A stretch of DNA of 64,000 bases from Acidobacteriota bacterium (GTDB taxonomy: Bacteria; Acidobacteriota; Blastocatellia; Chloracidobacteriales; JADJPF01), in assembly GCA_016213785.1 (NCBI GenBank), contig JACQZQ010000071.1, positions 17,143 through 81,142 on the forward strand. The letters run 5' to 3'. How positions within the stretch are numbered: the first letter of the stretch is position 1; every line of letters starts with the position of its first letter. This document shows, piece after piece, positions 44,676 to 54,939 of the stretch. The notes below the pieces were generated by a model. It did not search any database and had not been told where the DNA came from. It saw only the letters and a program-made list of their open reading frames with translations. The translations under genes were made by a program, and so were the position numbers.

Positions 44676-45545
44676 TTAATAACGCCAAAGGGCTATTCCA
44701 CCTAAAATACCTGCTTCATTACTTACAGTACTAACATTAGTAGGTAAGTCACCTTGAAGTTTTTTAGCGTTACCCCCGCCAATATAAAGGGCGCGGTAGT
44801 TAATAATTCTAGCTAGTAGTTCAATGGCCTTTCTAACACGTTTATTCCATTTCTTTTTGCCTGCTTTATCTAAGGCAATACGTCCAAGTTGTTCTTCATA
44901 AGTACAGTCATTGCGGAAAGGATGGTGAGCAAGTTCTAGATTAGGAACTAAGCGACCATCAATAAAGAGTGCTGAACCAAGACCAGTACCTAGAGTTAAT
45001 ACAAGTTCTAGACCTTTTCCTTCAATTGCGCCAAAACCTTGAACATCAGCATCATTAGCTACACGAGTGGGTTTACCTAGGATTTGTGATAGAGTACCAG
45101 CTAAATCATAGCCTCGCCAATCTGGGTCTAGGTTTGGAGCCGTATAAACAACACCACCATGAACTACACCAGGAAAACCTACTGAAATACGGTCAAAGCC
45201 TACTGTTTGACTATTAGCCAAAGCTACAATTACATCTACAATAGGTTGTGGTTTAGCTGGTTGAGGAGTATCTTGACGAGCACGTTCGGTTAGAGGTTTA
45301 CCATTTTCATCTAACACCATTAATTTAACACCACTGCCGCCAATATCTACAGATAAGGTTTTAGGGCCAGTTGTTTCTGTTGCAGTGCTTTCAGTGGCTG
45401 TTGCTGCACTTTCCGCAACTTCTGCTGGAGCGCTAGATATTGCTTCTGCATGGGCATTTTCAACAGTTTCACTAGGAGTTGCTTCTTGGGTAACATCTTC
45501 AACTGCTGGTGTTGGGGGAGTTTTCTTTGATTTTCTAATAGCCAT
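44676..45545 (-). CDS. ppgK: ROK-family polyphosphate glucokinase-like protein
   Basis: 289 residues. The kinase core starts near residue 63 with SVDIGGSGVKLMVLDENG (phosphate-1), then SVGFPGVV, NDADVQGFGA (catalytic Asp), LTLGTGLGSALFIDG (phosphate-2) and ALYIGGGNAKKL (adenosine/polyP region). This pattern fits polyphosphate glucokinase, which phosphorylates glucose with polyP or ATP; which donor is used is unproven. The first ~60 residues are an Ala/Glu/Thr-rich low-complexity extension absent from usual PpgK. It may be cytoplasmic; Ppx at 5.3 kb would complement it in polyphosphate use. Confidence 0.84.
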   Translation of the reverse strand: MAIRKSKKTPPTPAVEDVTQEATPSETVENAHAEAISSAPAEVAESAATATESTATETTGPKTLSVDIGGSGVKLMVLDENGKPLTERARQDTPQPAKPQPIVDVIVALANSQTVGFDRISVGFPGVVHGGVVYTAPNLDPDWRGYDLAGTLSQILGKPTRVANDADVQGFGAIEGKGLELVLTLGTGLGSALFIDGRLVPNLELAHHPFRNDCTYEEQLGRIALDKAGKKKWNKRVRKAIELLARIINYRALYIGGGNAKKLQGDLPTNVSTVSNEAGILGGIALWRY

Positions 45546-45741
45546 ATTTGTCTGCCTTTCAAAGTGTTGTGATTTGTTAATTAAAGTCCGTTAAAAGATA
45601 TGAGAGAAAATTCTCTTTATTTGTTAGGAATGGAAATCTGAAAATCACATTTTAATGCAAAAATATACTTAGTCCAGAGAAAATATAGGATTTTGTCAAA
45701 AAATCACCATAATTTGCTATAGCAGATTAAAAAACAAATAT

Positions 45742-45987
45742 TTAGAGCTTTTGAGGTGCTAATAAAGATCCTGATTTACTAGCATGTAGATGATCTTGCT
45801 CGGGCATTGTATAAAGAGCCAAACATCGTCTACACCGATATATAGAGTGTTTGGCTGGAATTTGTTTTTTCAATTCTTCTGTAGCAGTTAAATATTCTTT
45901 TAAGTGACCAGCACACATAACACCTTTTTCATTTTTAACAATACAATTTGTAATTGCTTTTTCCTGCTTAAGTATTTCTATAGCCAT
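45742..45987 (-). CDS. Small Cys-rich hypothetical protein
   Basis: I place the start at 45985-45987 (MAIEILKQEKA): GAGG lies 8 bases upstream of it, whereas for the next in-frame ATG upstream it would be only 2 bases away. About 81 residues with Cys-containing pairs CIVKNEKGVMC and CRRC, spaced like a zinc-binding site with nearby His (CAGHLK, DHLHA). No family recognised. It lies just after the YitT gene's upstream side on the same strand without obvious terminator. Confidence 0.65.
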   Translation of the reverse strand: MAIEILKQEKAITNCIVKNEKGVMCAGHLKEYLTATEELKKQIPAKHSIYRCRRCLALYTMPEQDHLHASKSGSLLAPQKL

Positions 45988-46013
45988 TTCCATAACCTCT
46001 AAAATTTTAATTT

Positions 46014-46850
46014 TTAGTGTAAAGCACGACGTTTTACAATTCCGCCGCTAGTATCGCTAATTGGATGGATAACTAAAAATGCATTTTCATCTATATTATC
46101 AACAATATTTCTTAACCCAGGAATTTCTAGTCTTGTTACAACACAAAACAGTATATTTTGCTCAACTTCTGTCATTCCACCATAGCCTTTGTAGACAGTA
46201 ACGCCTCGCTCTAATTCGTTTAATATAGCTTGTCTAATTTCATTGCTTTTAGAAGAAATAATAATAATCCCGTTATATTCTTCAATTCCATTTAAGACAA
46301 AATCTAGCATTTTAGAAGCAGAAAAATAAGTGAGCATTGAATATAAGGCTGTTTCTACTCCCAAAACAAAAGTAGCAAAGGAAAAAATTAATATATTAAG
46401 TACTAAGATAATATCGCCTACTGTAGCACCTATTTTTTTACTTAAAATTAGTGCCATTACCTCTGTGCCATCTAATACACATCCACCTCGAATAGAAAGA
46501 CCGATGCCTGCACCAAGAAACACACCTCCAAATACCGAAGCAAGCAATTTATCCGTAATTGCAACTGGATAAGGCAAAAAAGCTAAACATAGAGATAAAC
46601 CTAAAATAGCTATTGCACTTTTAATTGCAAAGCTTTTTCCAATTTGACGATAACCTATAGCAATAAAAGGAATATTAAGAACTACGACTAATAGAGGTAG
46701 AGGAATAAAAGATAAAGTAGCAACTAAAATAGAGACACCAGTTACTCCTCCATCGATAAAACGGCTAGGAAGTAAAAAGCCTTTTAACCCTAAACCAGCA
46801 GATAAAATTCCTAGGAAAATAAAGATTATGCTAGTTAAATATTTTGTCAT
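46014..46850 (-). CDS. YitT family membrane protein (DUF161/DUF2179)
   Basis: Start at ATG 46848-46850 (MTKYLTSIIFIFLG); a GTG 24 bases earlier is possible, both without ribosome site. About 278 residues. Five to six transmembrane helices (about 1-175) with GLKGFLLPSRFIDGGVTGVSIL, FGGVFLGAGIGLSIRGGCVLDGTEVMALIL, then a cytoplasmic DUF2179 domain (YNGIIIISSKSNEIRQAIL, RGVTVYKGYGGMTEVEQNILFCVVTRLEI). Family members are predicted transporters of unknown substrate. It stands near threonine synthase on the same strand. Confidence 0.88.
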   Translation of the reverse strand: MTKYLTSIIFIFLGILSAGLGLKGFLLPSRFIDGGVTGVSILVATLSFIPLPLLVVVLNIPFIAIGYRQIGKSFAIKSAIAILGLSLCLAFLPYPVAITDKLLASVFGGVFLGAGIGLSIRGGCVLDGTEVMALILSKKIGATVGDIILVLNILIFSFATFVLGVETALYSMLTYFSASKMLDFVLNGIEEYNGIIIISSKSNEIRQAILNELERGVTVYKGYGGMTEVEQNILFCVVTRLEIPGLRNIVDNIDENAFLVIHPISDTSGGIVKRRALH

Positions 46851-46979
46851 AGATTTTTTGCTATCTAAAAACACTATAAAAATTGTCTTAACTAAGACTT
46901 TTATATAAAGCTTTTAGCAACGTTACTGCCACACCATAGGCGTTTTAAGAGTTAATAATTTTTAATTTATTCTTAGGTC

Positions 46980-48317
46980 TTATAAACCTAACACTTGCTT
47001 GATAGTATTTTTTTCTGCCGCTACTTGAACAGGTCGATTAGCAAAATTTGCCAGAATTTTATCTTGTTGAGAAATTATCTCTATTTTTGTTTGTGATTTT
47101 TGGTAAAGCGAATCTAGATGATAATTTACTGTATAATCAGGATCTTTAAGTAAGTTACCTGTTAAAATTGCTACTACTCTTTCTTCTTTATCAATTATTC
47201 CAGAGCTAACTAGATTGCGAATTCCAGCTAGAGTAACTGCTGAAGCAGGCTCAGAGCCAATTCCATCACTACCAATTATAGCTTTAGCATCAGCAATTTC
47301 TTGCTCAGAAACTTGATGACAACCCCCACCCTTACACCAATCTAAAGCACGTAAGGCTTTTTGCCAGGAAACAGGATTACCAATTTTTATTGCAGTTGCT
47401 AGAGTTGAGGCTTTTTCCACCATTAAAAGCTTATCGCGCTCGCCTTTTGACCACATTTGTGCAAGTGGATTTGCTCCTTCGGCTTGAATAATATGCATTT
47501 TAGGCATTCGATCAATTAAACCTAATTGGTAGCATTCAGCTAAAGCCTTACCAATAGCTGAACTATTACCTAAATTTCCTCCTGGAACTACAATTCTATC
47601 AGGAACTTGCCATGCACATTGTTCCAAAAGCTCGATTGCTATGGTTTTCTGGCCTTCTAAGCGAAATGGGTTTATTGAATTAAGTAAATAAAGCTCTGAT
47701 TCTTGGCTTAGCTCAAGGACAAGCTGCATTGCTAGATCAAAATCACCGTCAATTTGTAGGGTTTTTGCACCATAATCTAAACTTTGCGAAAGCTTACCAT
47801 AAGCTATTTGTCCACTAGGAATAAAAACGGCTGCAAGCATTCCTGCCCTAGCTGCATAAGCAGCCATTGATGCAGAAGTATTCCCGGTGCTAGCACAAGC
47901 TACAGCTTTTGCCCCTAAACTCTTAGCCTGTGCAATACCTGTAGCCATCCCATTATCCTTAAATGATCCTGTAGGATTTAAGCCTTGATGTTTTAGCAGT
48001 AACTTCTTTAACCCTGCATAGCTAGCCGATTTAGGTGCATCATAAACCGGGGTATTGCCTTCAAATAAAGTTACAATATTTCGCTCATCATTAAGAAAAG
48101 GAATTAATTCACGAAAACGCCAAACACCACTTTGATCAATTGGAATAAAAGAGCTACGGCGCTCACGGAAGCGATTTTTTAACTCTTGAGCTTCTAGCTT
48201 AGGGAAATCATAATTAACATCAAGTAGCCCGTCACATTTAGGACAATGGTAGATTTTATTGTTTATTGGGAATTTTTCCTGACAATTTTTATTTATACAT
48301 TGTAAGTAAGCAGACAT
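46980..48317 (-). CDS. thrC: Threonine synthase
   Basis: 445 residues. An N-terminal zinc ribbon with Cys 7, 12, 25 and 28 is followed by the PLP enzyme core: LKHQGLNPTGSFKDNGM with the Schiff-base Lys, CASTGNTSASMAAYAARAG, VVPGGNLGNSSAIGKAL and GSDGIGSEPASAVTLAGI. This is the type II threonine synthase with N-terminal zinc ribbon that converts O-phosphohomoserine to threonine. No other thr genes are adjacent. Confidence 0.94.
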   Translation of the reverse strand: MSAYLQCINKNCQEKFPINNKIYHCPKCDGLLDVNYDFPKLEAQELKNRFRERRSSFIPIDQSGVWRFRELIPFLNDERNIVTLFEGNTPVYDAPKSASYAGLKKLLLKHQGLNPTGSFKDNGMATGIAQAKSLGAKAVACASTGNTSASMAAYAARAGMLAAVFIPSGQIAYGKLSQSLDYGAKTLQIDGDFDLAMQLVLELSQESELYLLNSINPFRLEGQKTIAIELLEQCAWQVPDRIVVPGGNLGNSSAIGKALAECYQLGLIDRMPKMHIIQAEGANPLAQMWSKGERDKLLMVEKASTLATAIKIGNPVSWQKALRALDWCKGGGCHQVSEQEIADAKAIIGSDGIGSEPASAVTLAGIRNLVSSGIIDKEERVVAILTGNLLKDPDYTVNYHLDSLYQKSQTKIEIISQQDKILANFANRPVQVAAEKNTIKQVLGL

Positions 48318-48415
48318 AGTTTTTCTTTCTTGTTTTATCTGAAAATTTATTGCTTGCTATCTTAACAAAAACTTTAATTTTTAATCAAAATTACACCCCT
48401 TTTTTAGGAGTAATT

Positions 48416-51400
48416 ATGTTTCCTTTATCAACTTCGTTTATAAAAAAAATAGCTATTTTCCCTATATTAGTTTTAGTCTTAGTAGCTTATTTACAACAAA
48501 ATACAAAAGAACCCTTTAATCAAGTAACTTTTCAACAAAATTTAACTGGAGAAAATCTACTTTCAAAATCAAACCTTGATAAACTCTATGGTCAACTGCC
48601 TTTAGCTTTTGAAGTAAATAAAGGTCAAACAGACTCTAGTATTAAATTTATTTCTCATGGCTTTGATTACAACTTACAACTTACTAACAGTACAGTAGCT
48701 TTAGTCTCTAACCATAAAAATAATGCTATATTATCGTTAGAATTTGTTGGAGCAAATGATAAAGTTAAAGTATTTGGAAAAAATGAGTTAGCTACTAAAA
48801 CTAATTATTTGTTAGGACAAGATAAAACCCAATGGCAAAAGGAAATTCCCAGTTATGCCCAAGTTAATTATCAAGAACTCTACCAGGGAATAGACCTACT
48901 TTTTTATGGTAATAAAAAGCATTTAGAATATGATTTTATTATTGCTCCTAAGATAAATCCTGACGTAATCAAGCTTAAATTTAATGGATTAAAACAAGCC
49001 ATAAAAATAAACCAAGAAGGTGATTTAGTTTTAGAAATGGAAAGCGGAACTATTTATCAGCATAAGCCTTTTATTTACCAAGAAATAGCAGGAAATAAAG
49101 TTCCTGTTTTGGGAAATTACAAAATAATTGAAAACAACCTAGTAGGTTTTTCCTTAGGCGAATACAATGAAAACCAACCTTTAGTTATAGATCCAGAGAT
49201 TTCTTACTCTAGCTATTTAGGAGGGAGTTTGACCGATCAGGCTAGTGCAATTGCTGTTGATGAAGCAGGAAATGCCTATATTGTTGGGTCAACAAGCTCT
49301 ACTAATTTTCCTACTTCAAGCCCCTTACAACGCAGTTTTGGAGGAGGGCCATTTGATGTTTTTGTAGCTAAATTTAACCCTAAGGCTACAAGTCTTATTT
49401 ATGCTACTTATTTTGGCGGTAGTAGCATTGATCAAGGTTTTGATATTGCAGTTGATTCTTCAGGGAGTGTTTATATCACAGGTTTAACTGTATCTAGCAA
49501 TTTCCCTAATCAAAACGCTATACAACCTAAAAAAGGAGGTGGAGTGTTTGACGCATTTATAACTAAGCTAAATCCAGCAGGCAATAATTTAGTCTACTCT
49601 ACTTATTTAGGCGGAAATGACGATGATCAAGCCTTTTCACTTGCTATTAATAGTAGTGGAGCAGTTTTTGTTACTGGAAGTACAAGCTCTCGTAATTTTC
49701 CTGGAATTCAAGGTACAAGCTTAAGTGGTGCGTCTGATAGCTTTATCACTCAAATTAATTCTCAAGGAAATCAGATTATATATTCACGTTTTCTAGGGGG
49801 CAGCGATGAAGAAGAAGGATCAGGAATTGTTGTAGATTCTAGTAATAACGCTTATGTTATTGGTGATACTTTTTCTAATAATTTTCCTGTTCAAATGCCT
49901 GTTCAAACCGCTTTATCAGGTGGGCAAGATGCTTTTTTAGCAAAATTAAATCCTAATGGAGCTATTCTTTATTCTACTTATTTTGGTGGTAGTAATAATG
50001 ATGCAGGAATAGATATTGCGGTTGATAAAGATGGAAATGCTTATCTAACAGGAACAACTAATTCCACTAATTTGCTGGCTAAATCGGCATTGCAAAGAAA
50101 TCTTGCTGGGGCTACAGATAGTTTTATAGCTAAAATTGACGCTACAGGAGCTAATCTTGTCTATTCTACTTATTTAGGTGGAAAAGCAGATGATACAGTT
50201 TCAGCTATTGGGTTAGATCCTTTAGGTAATGTTTATGTGACAGGAACAACTTTTTCTACAGATTTTCCTACTGTTAAGCCACTTCAAGATAAAAATAGAG
50301 GGATGAATGATATTTTTGTATCGGTTCTTGATTCAACAGGAGGTAATTTTCTCTATTCTACTTATTTAGGTGGAAATGCTCAAGACGTAAGTTTAGCAAT
50401 GACAGTAGATAAAGATGGGACTGTTTATTTAGCAGGTTCATCAATTTCAACTAATTTTCCAACAACTGACGCATTCCAAAGAGTTTCTGGGGGAAATTCG
50501 GATGCTTTTATAACAAAAATTACTAATGATATATCTACACCTCCTGCGCCAGATTTTTCTCTTTCAATTACACCAAACTTGCAAACCATAAGCCCAGGTA
50601 TGGCTACAAGTTTTACTATTAACTCTAGGGCAATTAATGGGTTTAATCAGCCTATTAGCTTAAGTGCTGCAACTAGCCCTAGTAATAATGCTTTAAGTAC
50701 TTCTTTTTCTAACAACACAATAATGCCTGGAAATAGTGCAACGCTTACAGTTAGTACAGCAAATAATGTTAATGCCGCTACATTTAATATCACAATTACA
50801 GCTACATCAGGTCAACTTACTCGCACAATTACAGCAGTAGTAAACATAGTTATACCAGATTTTTCAATTAGTGTTGAACCTTCTACACAAAGTGTTGTGG
50901 CTGGAAATCAGGCTACTTTTACGGTTAGAACAAAGTCTATTAATGGATTTAATAAACCTATTACTTTGGCTGCAAGTGCAAGTCCTAGTGATAGTAGTTT
51001 AACTAGTAGTTTTTCTAGTGACACAATTTCTGCCGATGGAAATGCAATGCTAAAAATAAGTACAACTTCTAGCACGCAACTTACTAGTTTTACTATAACT
51101 ATAGTAGCAATTGCAGATCAGCTTGTAAAAACGACTACAGTAACTTTAGAGGTAACTAGTTCTGCTCCAATGTCAGATTTTAGCTTAAGTCTTAACCCTA
51201 GCCAGTTAAATGTATTACGTAAGCAAAGCGGCTCTTTTAATATAATGATTGTTAGGACAGGAGATTTTTCTGGGAATGTTATGGTTTTAGCTCCTGATAC
51301 AAAAGCAGCAAAAGTTATTTTAACTCCTACAACACAAAGTACTTCTGGAAATATTGCTAGTTTTAGTTTTAAGATAAAGAGAAAAGCACCTAAAGGAAGT

Positions 51401-51475
51401 CAAATGCTTACTTTTATTGGACGTGATGATTTGGGACGTAGCAGATCCGTAACTTTAACATTAAACATACAATAA
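48416..51475 (+). CDS. SBBP beta-propeller repeat protein with Ig-like C-terminus
   Basis: I use ATG 48416 with AGGAG 5 bases before it; the frame also opens 66 bases earlier but without such a site. About 1,019 residues. Signal-like hydrophobic N-terminus (IAIFPILVLVLVAYLQQ). About 75-265 is a DUF7948-type region (LAFEVNKGQ, SYAQVNYQELYQGIDLLFYGN). About 270-715 has seven or so SBBP repeats (SYLGGSLTDQASAIAVDEAGNAYIVGST type). Two or three ~100-residue beta-sandwich repeats follow (PDFSLSITPNLQTISPG, PDFSISVEPSTQSVVAG). Exported, most likely cell-surface; ligand not known. Confidence 0.9.
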   Translation: MFPLSTSFIKKIAIFPILVLVLVAYLQQNTKEPFNQVTFQQNLTGENLLSKSNLDKLYGQLPLAFEVNKGQTDSSIKFISHGFDYNLQLTNSTVALVSNHKNNAILSLEFVGANDKVKVFGKNELATKTNYLLGQDKTQWQKEIPSYAQVNYQELYQGIDLLFYGNKKHLEYDFIIAPKINPDVIKLKFNGLKQAIKINQEGDLVLEMESGTIYQHKPFIYQEIAGNKVPVLGNYKIIENNLVGFSLGEYNENQPLVIDPEISYSSYLGGSLTDQASAIAVDEAGNAYIVGSTSSTNFPTSSPLQRSFGGGPFDVFVAKFNPKATSLIYATYFGGSSIDQGFDIAVDSSGSVYITGLTVSSNFPNQNAIQPKKGGGVFDAFITKLNPAGNNLVYSTYLGGNDDDQAFSLAINSSGAVFVTGSTSSRNFPGIQGTSLSGASDSFITQINSQGNQIIYSRFLGGSDEEEGSGIVVDSSNNAYVIGDTFSNNFPVQMPVQTALSGGQDAFLAKLNPNGAILYSTYFGGSNNDAGIDIAVDKDGNAYLTGTTNSTNLLAKSALQRNLAGATDSFIAKIDATGANLVYSTYLGGKADDTVSAIGLDPLGNVYVTGTTFSTDFPTVKPLQDKNRGMNDIFVSVLDSTGGNFLYSTYLGGNAQDVSLAMTVDKDGTVYLAGSSISTNFPTTDAFQRVSGGNSDAFITKITNDISTPPAPDFSLSITPNLQTISPGMATSFTINSRAINGFNQPISLSAATSPSNNALSTSFSNNTIMPGNSATLTVSTANNVNAATFNITITATSGQLTRTITAVVNIVIPDFSISVEPSTQSVVAGNQATFTVRTKSINGFNKPITLAASASPSDSSLTSSFSSDTISADGNAMLKISTTSSTQLTSFTITIVAIADQLVKTTTVTLEVTSSAPMSDFSLSLNPSQLNVLRKQSGSFNIMIVRTGDFSGNVMVLAPDTKAAKVILTPTTQSTSGNIASFSFKIKRKAPKGSQMLTFIGRDDLGRSRSVTLTLNIQ

Positions 51476-51593
51476 GGGTTAGCTATTAGAATTTAAGTTT
51501 TACAAAAGACATTAGTTTTTTGACCTTGTTAAATTATGCCTTTTCAGATAAATTTTCCCTTAAAATAGCAAGCACTTAAAATATATTTAATCT

Positions 51594-53705
51594 ATGTCTA
51601 AAGAACAAACACCCCACCCAGGGACATTACTAGAATTTACCAGACTGATAAATACATCACTAGATCTAGAAGAAATGCTTAAACATCTTCTTCGTAGCGT
51701 ATTGGGTTATTTATTGGTAAGCAAAGGGCTAATAGCAATACAGAGAGAAGATGGAGAATATTCTATATCTCTAGTTCGTGGATTAAAGGAAGTAAAAGCA
51801 GGAGATAGATTTGACAAGGATTTAGTAGCTAAGTTTGGTATTTGCAAAATTTACCCAATAGGCAAAGAAACAAACCCTATAGGATATCTTGGTGTAAGTT
51901 CTCGGCTTAGAGGAGAAATGACTTTTGATCAAGAAGAAATGATATCTGCACTACTAGGAGTTGCTGCTGGTAATATAACTAATGCTATTACACATAAACA
52001 AGTTCAAATCCTTAATCAGGAATTAAGACAGAAAAATCAAGAATTAAGAGCAATTTTAGAGTTTTCCCAAGAATTATCATTAAGTATTGAGCCTGAAAAT
52101 ATTTTAGGGCTTTTAGCTTTAACTTTATGTGGGCAATGGGCAGTAAAAAGATATTCTGTTATAACTTGGAGAGATCCTTATCAACCTATTTTACGCCAAA
52201 AAGGTATTAATATAAAAAATATAAATATCTTAAAACAATATCTAGTTGGGCTACCAAAAGTTATTTTTGTTTTAGATCTACCTACTTCAGAACTAAAAGC
52301 TACTCTTTTAGAACAAGGAGGAAACATAATTTTTCCTATAGTAAGTCATAATGCTAAAACTGAAGGTAGCTATGCTACTGAACTTTTGGGAGTAATAATT
52401 TTAGGTCAGCGAGCTAAAAAGTCTTATACAAATTTAGAGTTAGAATTTGGAATTAGTTTAGTTGCACAGGCTTCTGTAGCTTTACAACAAGCTTGGCATG
52501 TAAAAGAAATAGTAGATAAAAAACAAAGTGCAGCTAAACAACTTGGACAAAAACAAGCAGATAAAGTGTTTTCTGCCCTTGTAGATGTTTTACCAGGTAC
52601 AGTTTTAGATGATAAATATAAATTAGAAAATAAAATTGGCTCAGGTGGTTTTGGTGCAATCTATCAAGCTACTCATTTAGGCTTAAATAGCCCTGTTGCT
52701 GTTAAAATCCTACGGCCAATGGCTGGAAATAAAAATCTAGAACAACTTGCTAGATTTCACCAAGAAGCTATTACAGCTTGTAAATTAAACCATCCTAATG
52801 CTGTAAAAATCTTAGACTGCTCTATTTCTAAACAAGGTATAGCTTATCTAGTAATGGAATTACTCTCTGGGTGTTCTTTATCAGATTTTCTTAAAACTCA
52901 TGGAGTTTTATCAATAGAGTACTGCGCTAGAATAATTTATCCAGTATGTAATGTATTATCACACGCTCACTCTATGTCTATGGTGCATAGAGACATAAAG
53001 CCAGAAAATATATTTCTACACCAAAGCCTTGAAGGTGAAATAATTAAAATCGTAGATTTTGGTTTAGCTAAAATTTATTCAGATAATTCTCTTGAAGAAA
53101 CTAGAAATTTAACCCAATATGGGGAAATACTAGGAACACCAGCTTATATTTCTCCTGAAAGAGTAAGAGGAGAAAGATGTGATGGACAAACAGATGTATA
53201 TAGCTTAGGTATTGTAATTTATGAGATTTTAACTGGTAAATTGCCTTTTCATTTTAGAGAAAATACCTTTTTCTCTATGGCAATGTCTCATATAACTGAT
53301 GCTCCTACTCCACTTAGACAGTTTAACCCCAACATAGATGAAGATGTTGAAAATATAGTAATGCAAACCTTAAATAAAGAACCTTTTGAACGCCCTACAG
53401 CTAAGGACTTAGCTAAATTTTTCCTTCAAATTATTGCTAAATCTACAAATCATATTTTTGAGTCTAATAATATTTTAATGACTCCAGACAATCACCTTTT
53501 AACTAAAGAGATAAGGAAAGAGACTAGTAGTATTTATCAGAAAGATACCCAACTCTATGATACTGAAAAATCTACAGAAAATATCCCTGAACAGGTTAAA
53601 ACTGTAAAAGCTGTTTTTCAAGAAGATTGGTCAAATAAAACAAAAATAGATGATAATATTTTAAGTGTTTTAAAAAATGTAAAAAGCAAATCATCTACAG
53701 AATAA
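51594..53705 (+). CDS. GAF-GAF Ser/Thr protein kinase
   Basis: 703 residues. Two GAF-like domains (about 10-135 and 160-300, joined by a short coiled coil, about 138-158) are N-terminal, and the kinase domain (about 342-612) is C-terminal: IGSGGFGAIYQA, VAVKIL, MVHRDIKPENIFL (HRD near 465), DFGLAKI (488), TPAYISPERV. This reverses the usual kinase-first order of bacterial Ser/Thr kinases and suggests a soluble kinase controlled by a small molecule or redox cue. No transmembrane segment. The last 90 residues are Asn/Thr/Lys-rich without domain. Confidence 0.9.
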   Translation: MSKEQTPHPGTLLEFTRLINTSLDLEEMLKHLLRSVLGYLLVSKGLIAIQREDGEYSISLVRGLKEVKAGDRFDKDLVAKFGICKIYPIGKETNPIGYLGVSSRLRGEMTFDQEEMISALLGVAAGNITNAITHKQVQILNQELRQKNQELRAILEFSQELSLSIEPENILGLLALTLCGQWAVKRYSVITWRDPYQPILRQKGINIKNINILKQYLVGLPKVIFVLDLPTSELKATLLEQGGNIIFPIVSHNAKTEGSYATELLGVIILGQRAKKSYTNLELEFGISLVAQASVALQQAWHVKEIVDKKQSAAKQLGQKQADKVFSALVDVLPGTVLDDKYKLENKIGSGGFGAIYQATHLGLNSPVAVKILRPMAGNKNLEQLARFHQEAITACKLNHPNAVKILDCSISKQGIAYLVMELLSGCSLSDFLKTHGVLSIEYCARIIYPVCNVLSHAHSMSMVHRDIKPENIFLHQSLEGEIIKIVDFGLAKIYSDNSLEETRNLTQYGEILGTPAYISPERVRGERCDGQTDVYSLGIVIYEILTGKLPFHFRENTFFSMAMSHITDAPTPLRQFNPNIDEDVENIVMQTLNKEPFERPTAKDLAKFFLQIIAKSTNHIFESNNILMTPDNHLLTKEIRKETSSIYQKDTQLYDTEKSTENIPEQVKTVKAVFQEDWSNKTKIDDNILSVLKNVKSKSSTE

Positions 53706-53746
53706 AGCTTATCATATTACAACATAGATAATTTCCTAGGCATTGT

Positions 53747-54718
53747 TTATTTACGTCTAAAATAAGTTAAATCATACTCTATAGCCCAACTGTTACCATT
53801 GTCGCTAGAAATTTCACCTAATTGTCGTACTTGGTCAGAAGAGATAGGATAAAAAGTTAATTTACGTAATATTTTTTTACCATCAGATGTTGTGTTTTCT
53901 GCCTGAAATTTCATTGAGTTATCCTTAAACTCACCAGAAAAATTAATCACATTTCCTTTATCATCTACCCAAGTTTGATGCCATTTTTTAGTTTGATTAT
54001 TATAGAAATTAAAGCTTTTACCTGTACCACCACTAGAATTAGTCCAATTTTCTATTAAGGCGCAATCGCCTACTACACGTTGAATTGTATTAGTACCAGC
54101 TAGACTACCATCTTGAGTTTTAACATCCCATTCTCCAACCCAAAAATCAAAAAGCCTTGCCTCTAGACTATAAAGACAGGGGTAGGATGCTTTTTCTACT
54201 TTCTTTACTACTTCAGTAAATCTTGTTTCAGAGTGAAGAGAAATAAAATTCTTATCATTTTTTAGCTGATTAAGCTGATTAAAACCCTTTTCTACAGAGC
54301 TTTCAAGCCATTCAATAGCTTTAGTTTTATTTCCAAGTTGAGCATAAGAACATGCTAAGTTATACATTGCTACAGGGTTATTATTAATTTCTACAGCCCT
54401 AGTATAAGCCTCAATAGCCTTTTCATATTTACCTAAAGCATGATAGCTAAAACCTAACCTATACCAAACTCTACCATCTTTAGAGTCAATATTAGTAATA
54501 CTTAAGTATGTCTCAATTGAAGCTTGCCAGTCCTGTTTCTGGAAATGTTGGTTTGCCGTTTGAAGTAAGGTTTGTTTTTTATCAGAATTACTTGAGCTAG
54601 TATTTTGTGTATTGCTACTTTGAGCAGTTACTTCAACTATAGCTAGACTTGTTACTAAGCATATTGTTAAGAGTAAGTTATAAAGTTTCCCTGTTTTATT
54701 AGCCTTATAATTTTCCAT
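53747..54718 (-). CDS. Exported TPR protein with C-terminal beta domain
   Basis: 323 residues. Signal peptide-like N-terminus (LYNLLLTICLVTSLAIVEVTA), TPR units about 48-150 (ANQHFQKQDWQASIETYLSI, WYRLGFSYHALGKYEKAIEAYTRAVEI, AMYNLACSYAQLGNKTKAIEWLES), then a beta-rich domain (about 188-323) beginning FWVGEWDVKTQDG, like DUF1579-type lipocalin-like domains. Probably periplasmic, binding role unknown. It converges with the GAF-kinase gene, 41 bases apart. Confidence 0.83.
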   Translation of the reverse strand: MENYKANKTGKLYNLLLTICLVTSLAIVEVTAQSSNTQNTSSSNSDKKQTLLQTANQHFQKQDWQASIETYLSITNIDSKDGRVWYRLGFSYHALGKYEKAIEAYTRAVEINNNPVAMYNLACSYAQLGNKTKAIEWLESSVEKGFNQLNQLKNDKNFISLHSETRFTEVVKKVEKASYPCLYSLEARLFDFWVGEWDVKTQDGSLAGTNTIQRVVGDCALIENWTNSSGGTGKSFNFYNNQTKKWHQTWVDDKGNVINFSGEFKDNSMKFQAENTTSDGKKILRKLTFYPISSDQVRQLGEISSDNGNSWAIEYDLTYFRRK

Positions 54719-54939
54719 TATTATTTCCCCTAAATAAAATACTTAATATAATAAATGCAAACTCAAGGCCAAATAAAAATTAGTTAATTTATCTTGCTAA
54801 CTCACAAAATATAAAGAGCTTATAAAAATATACTGTATAAAACCTTATTATTTTATGTTCTATTTTGGGACGAAATTGTTTTAGAATTGGGACTAAAGAT
54901 ATAACTTAAGCTAAGAATATATATGACTTAATATTACTT

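Noticed and set aside
45347..45562. Overlapping frames at the 5' end of the ROK glucokinase gene
   Set aside because: They are shifted or antisense readings of the Ala/Glu/Thr-rich extension with no independent support.
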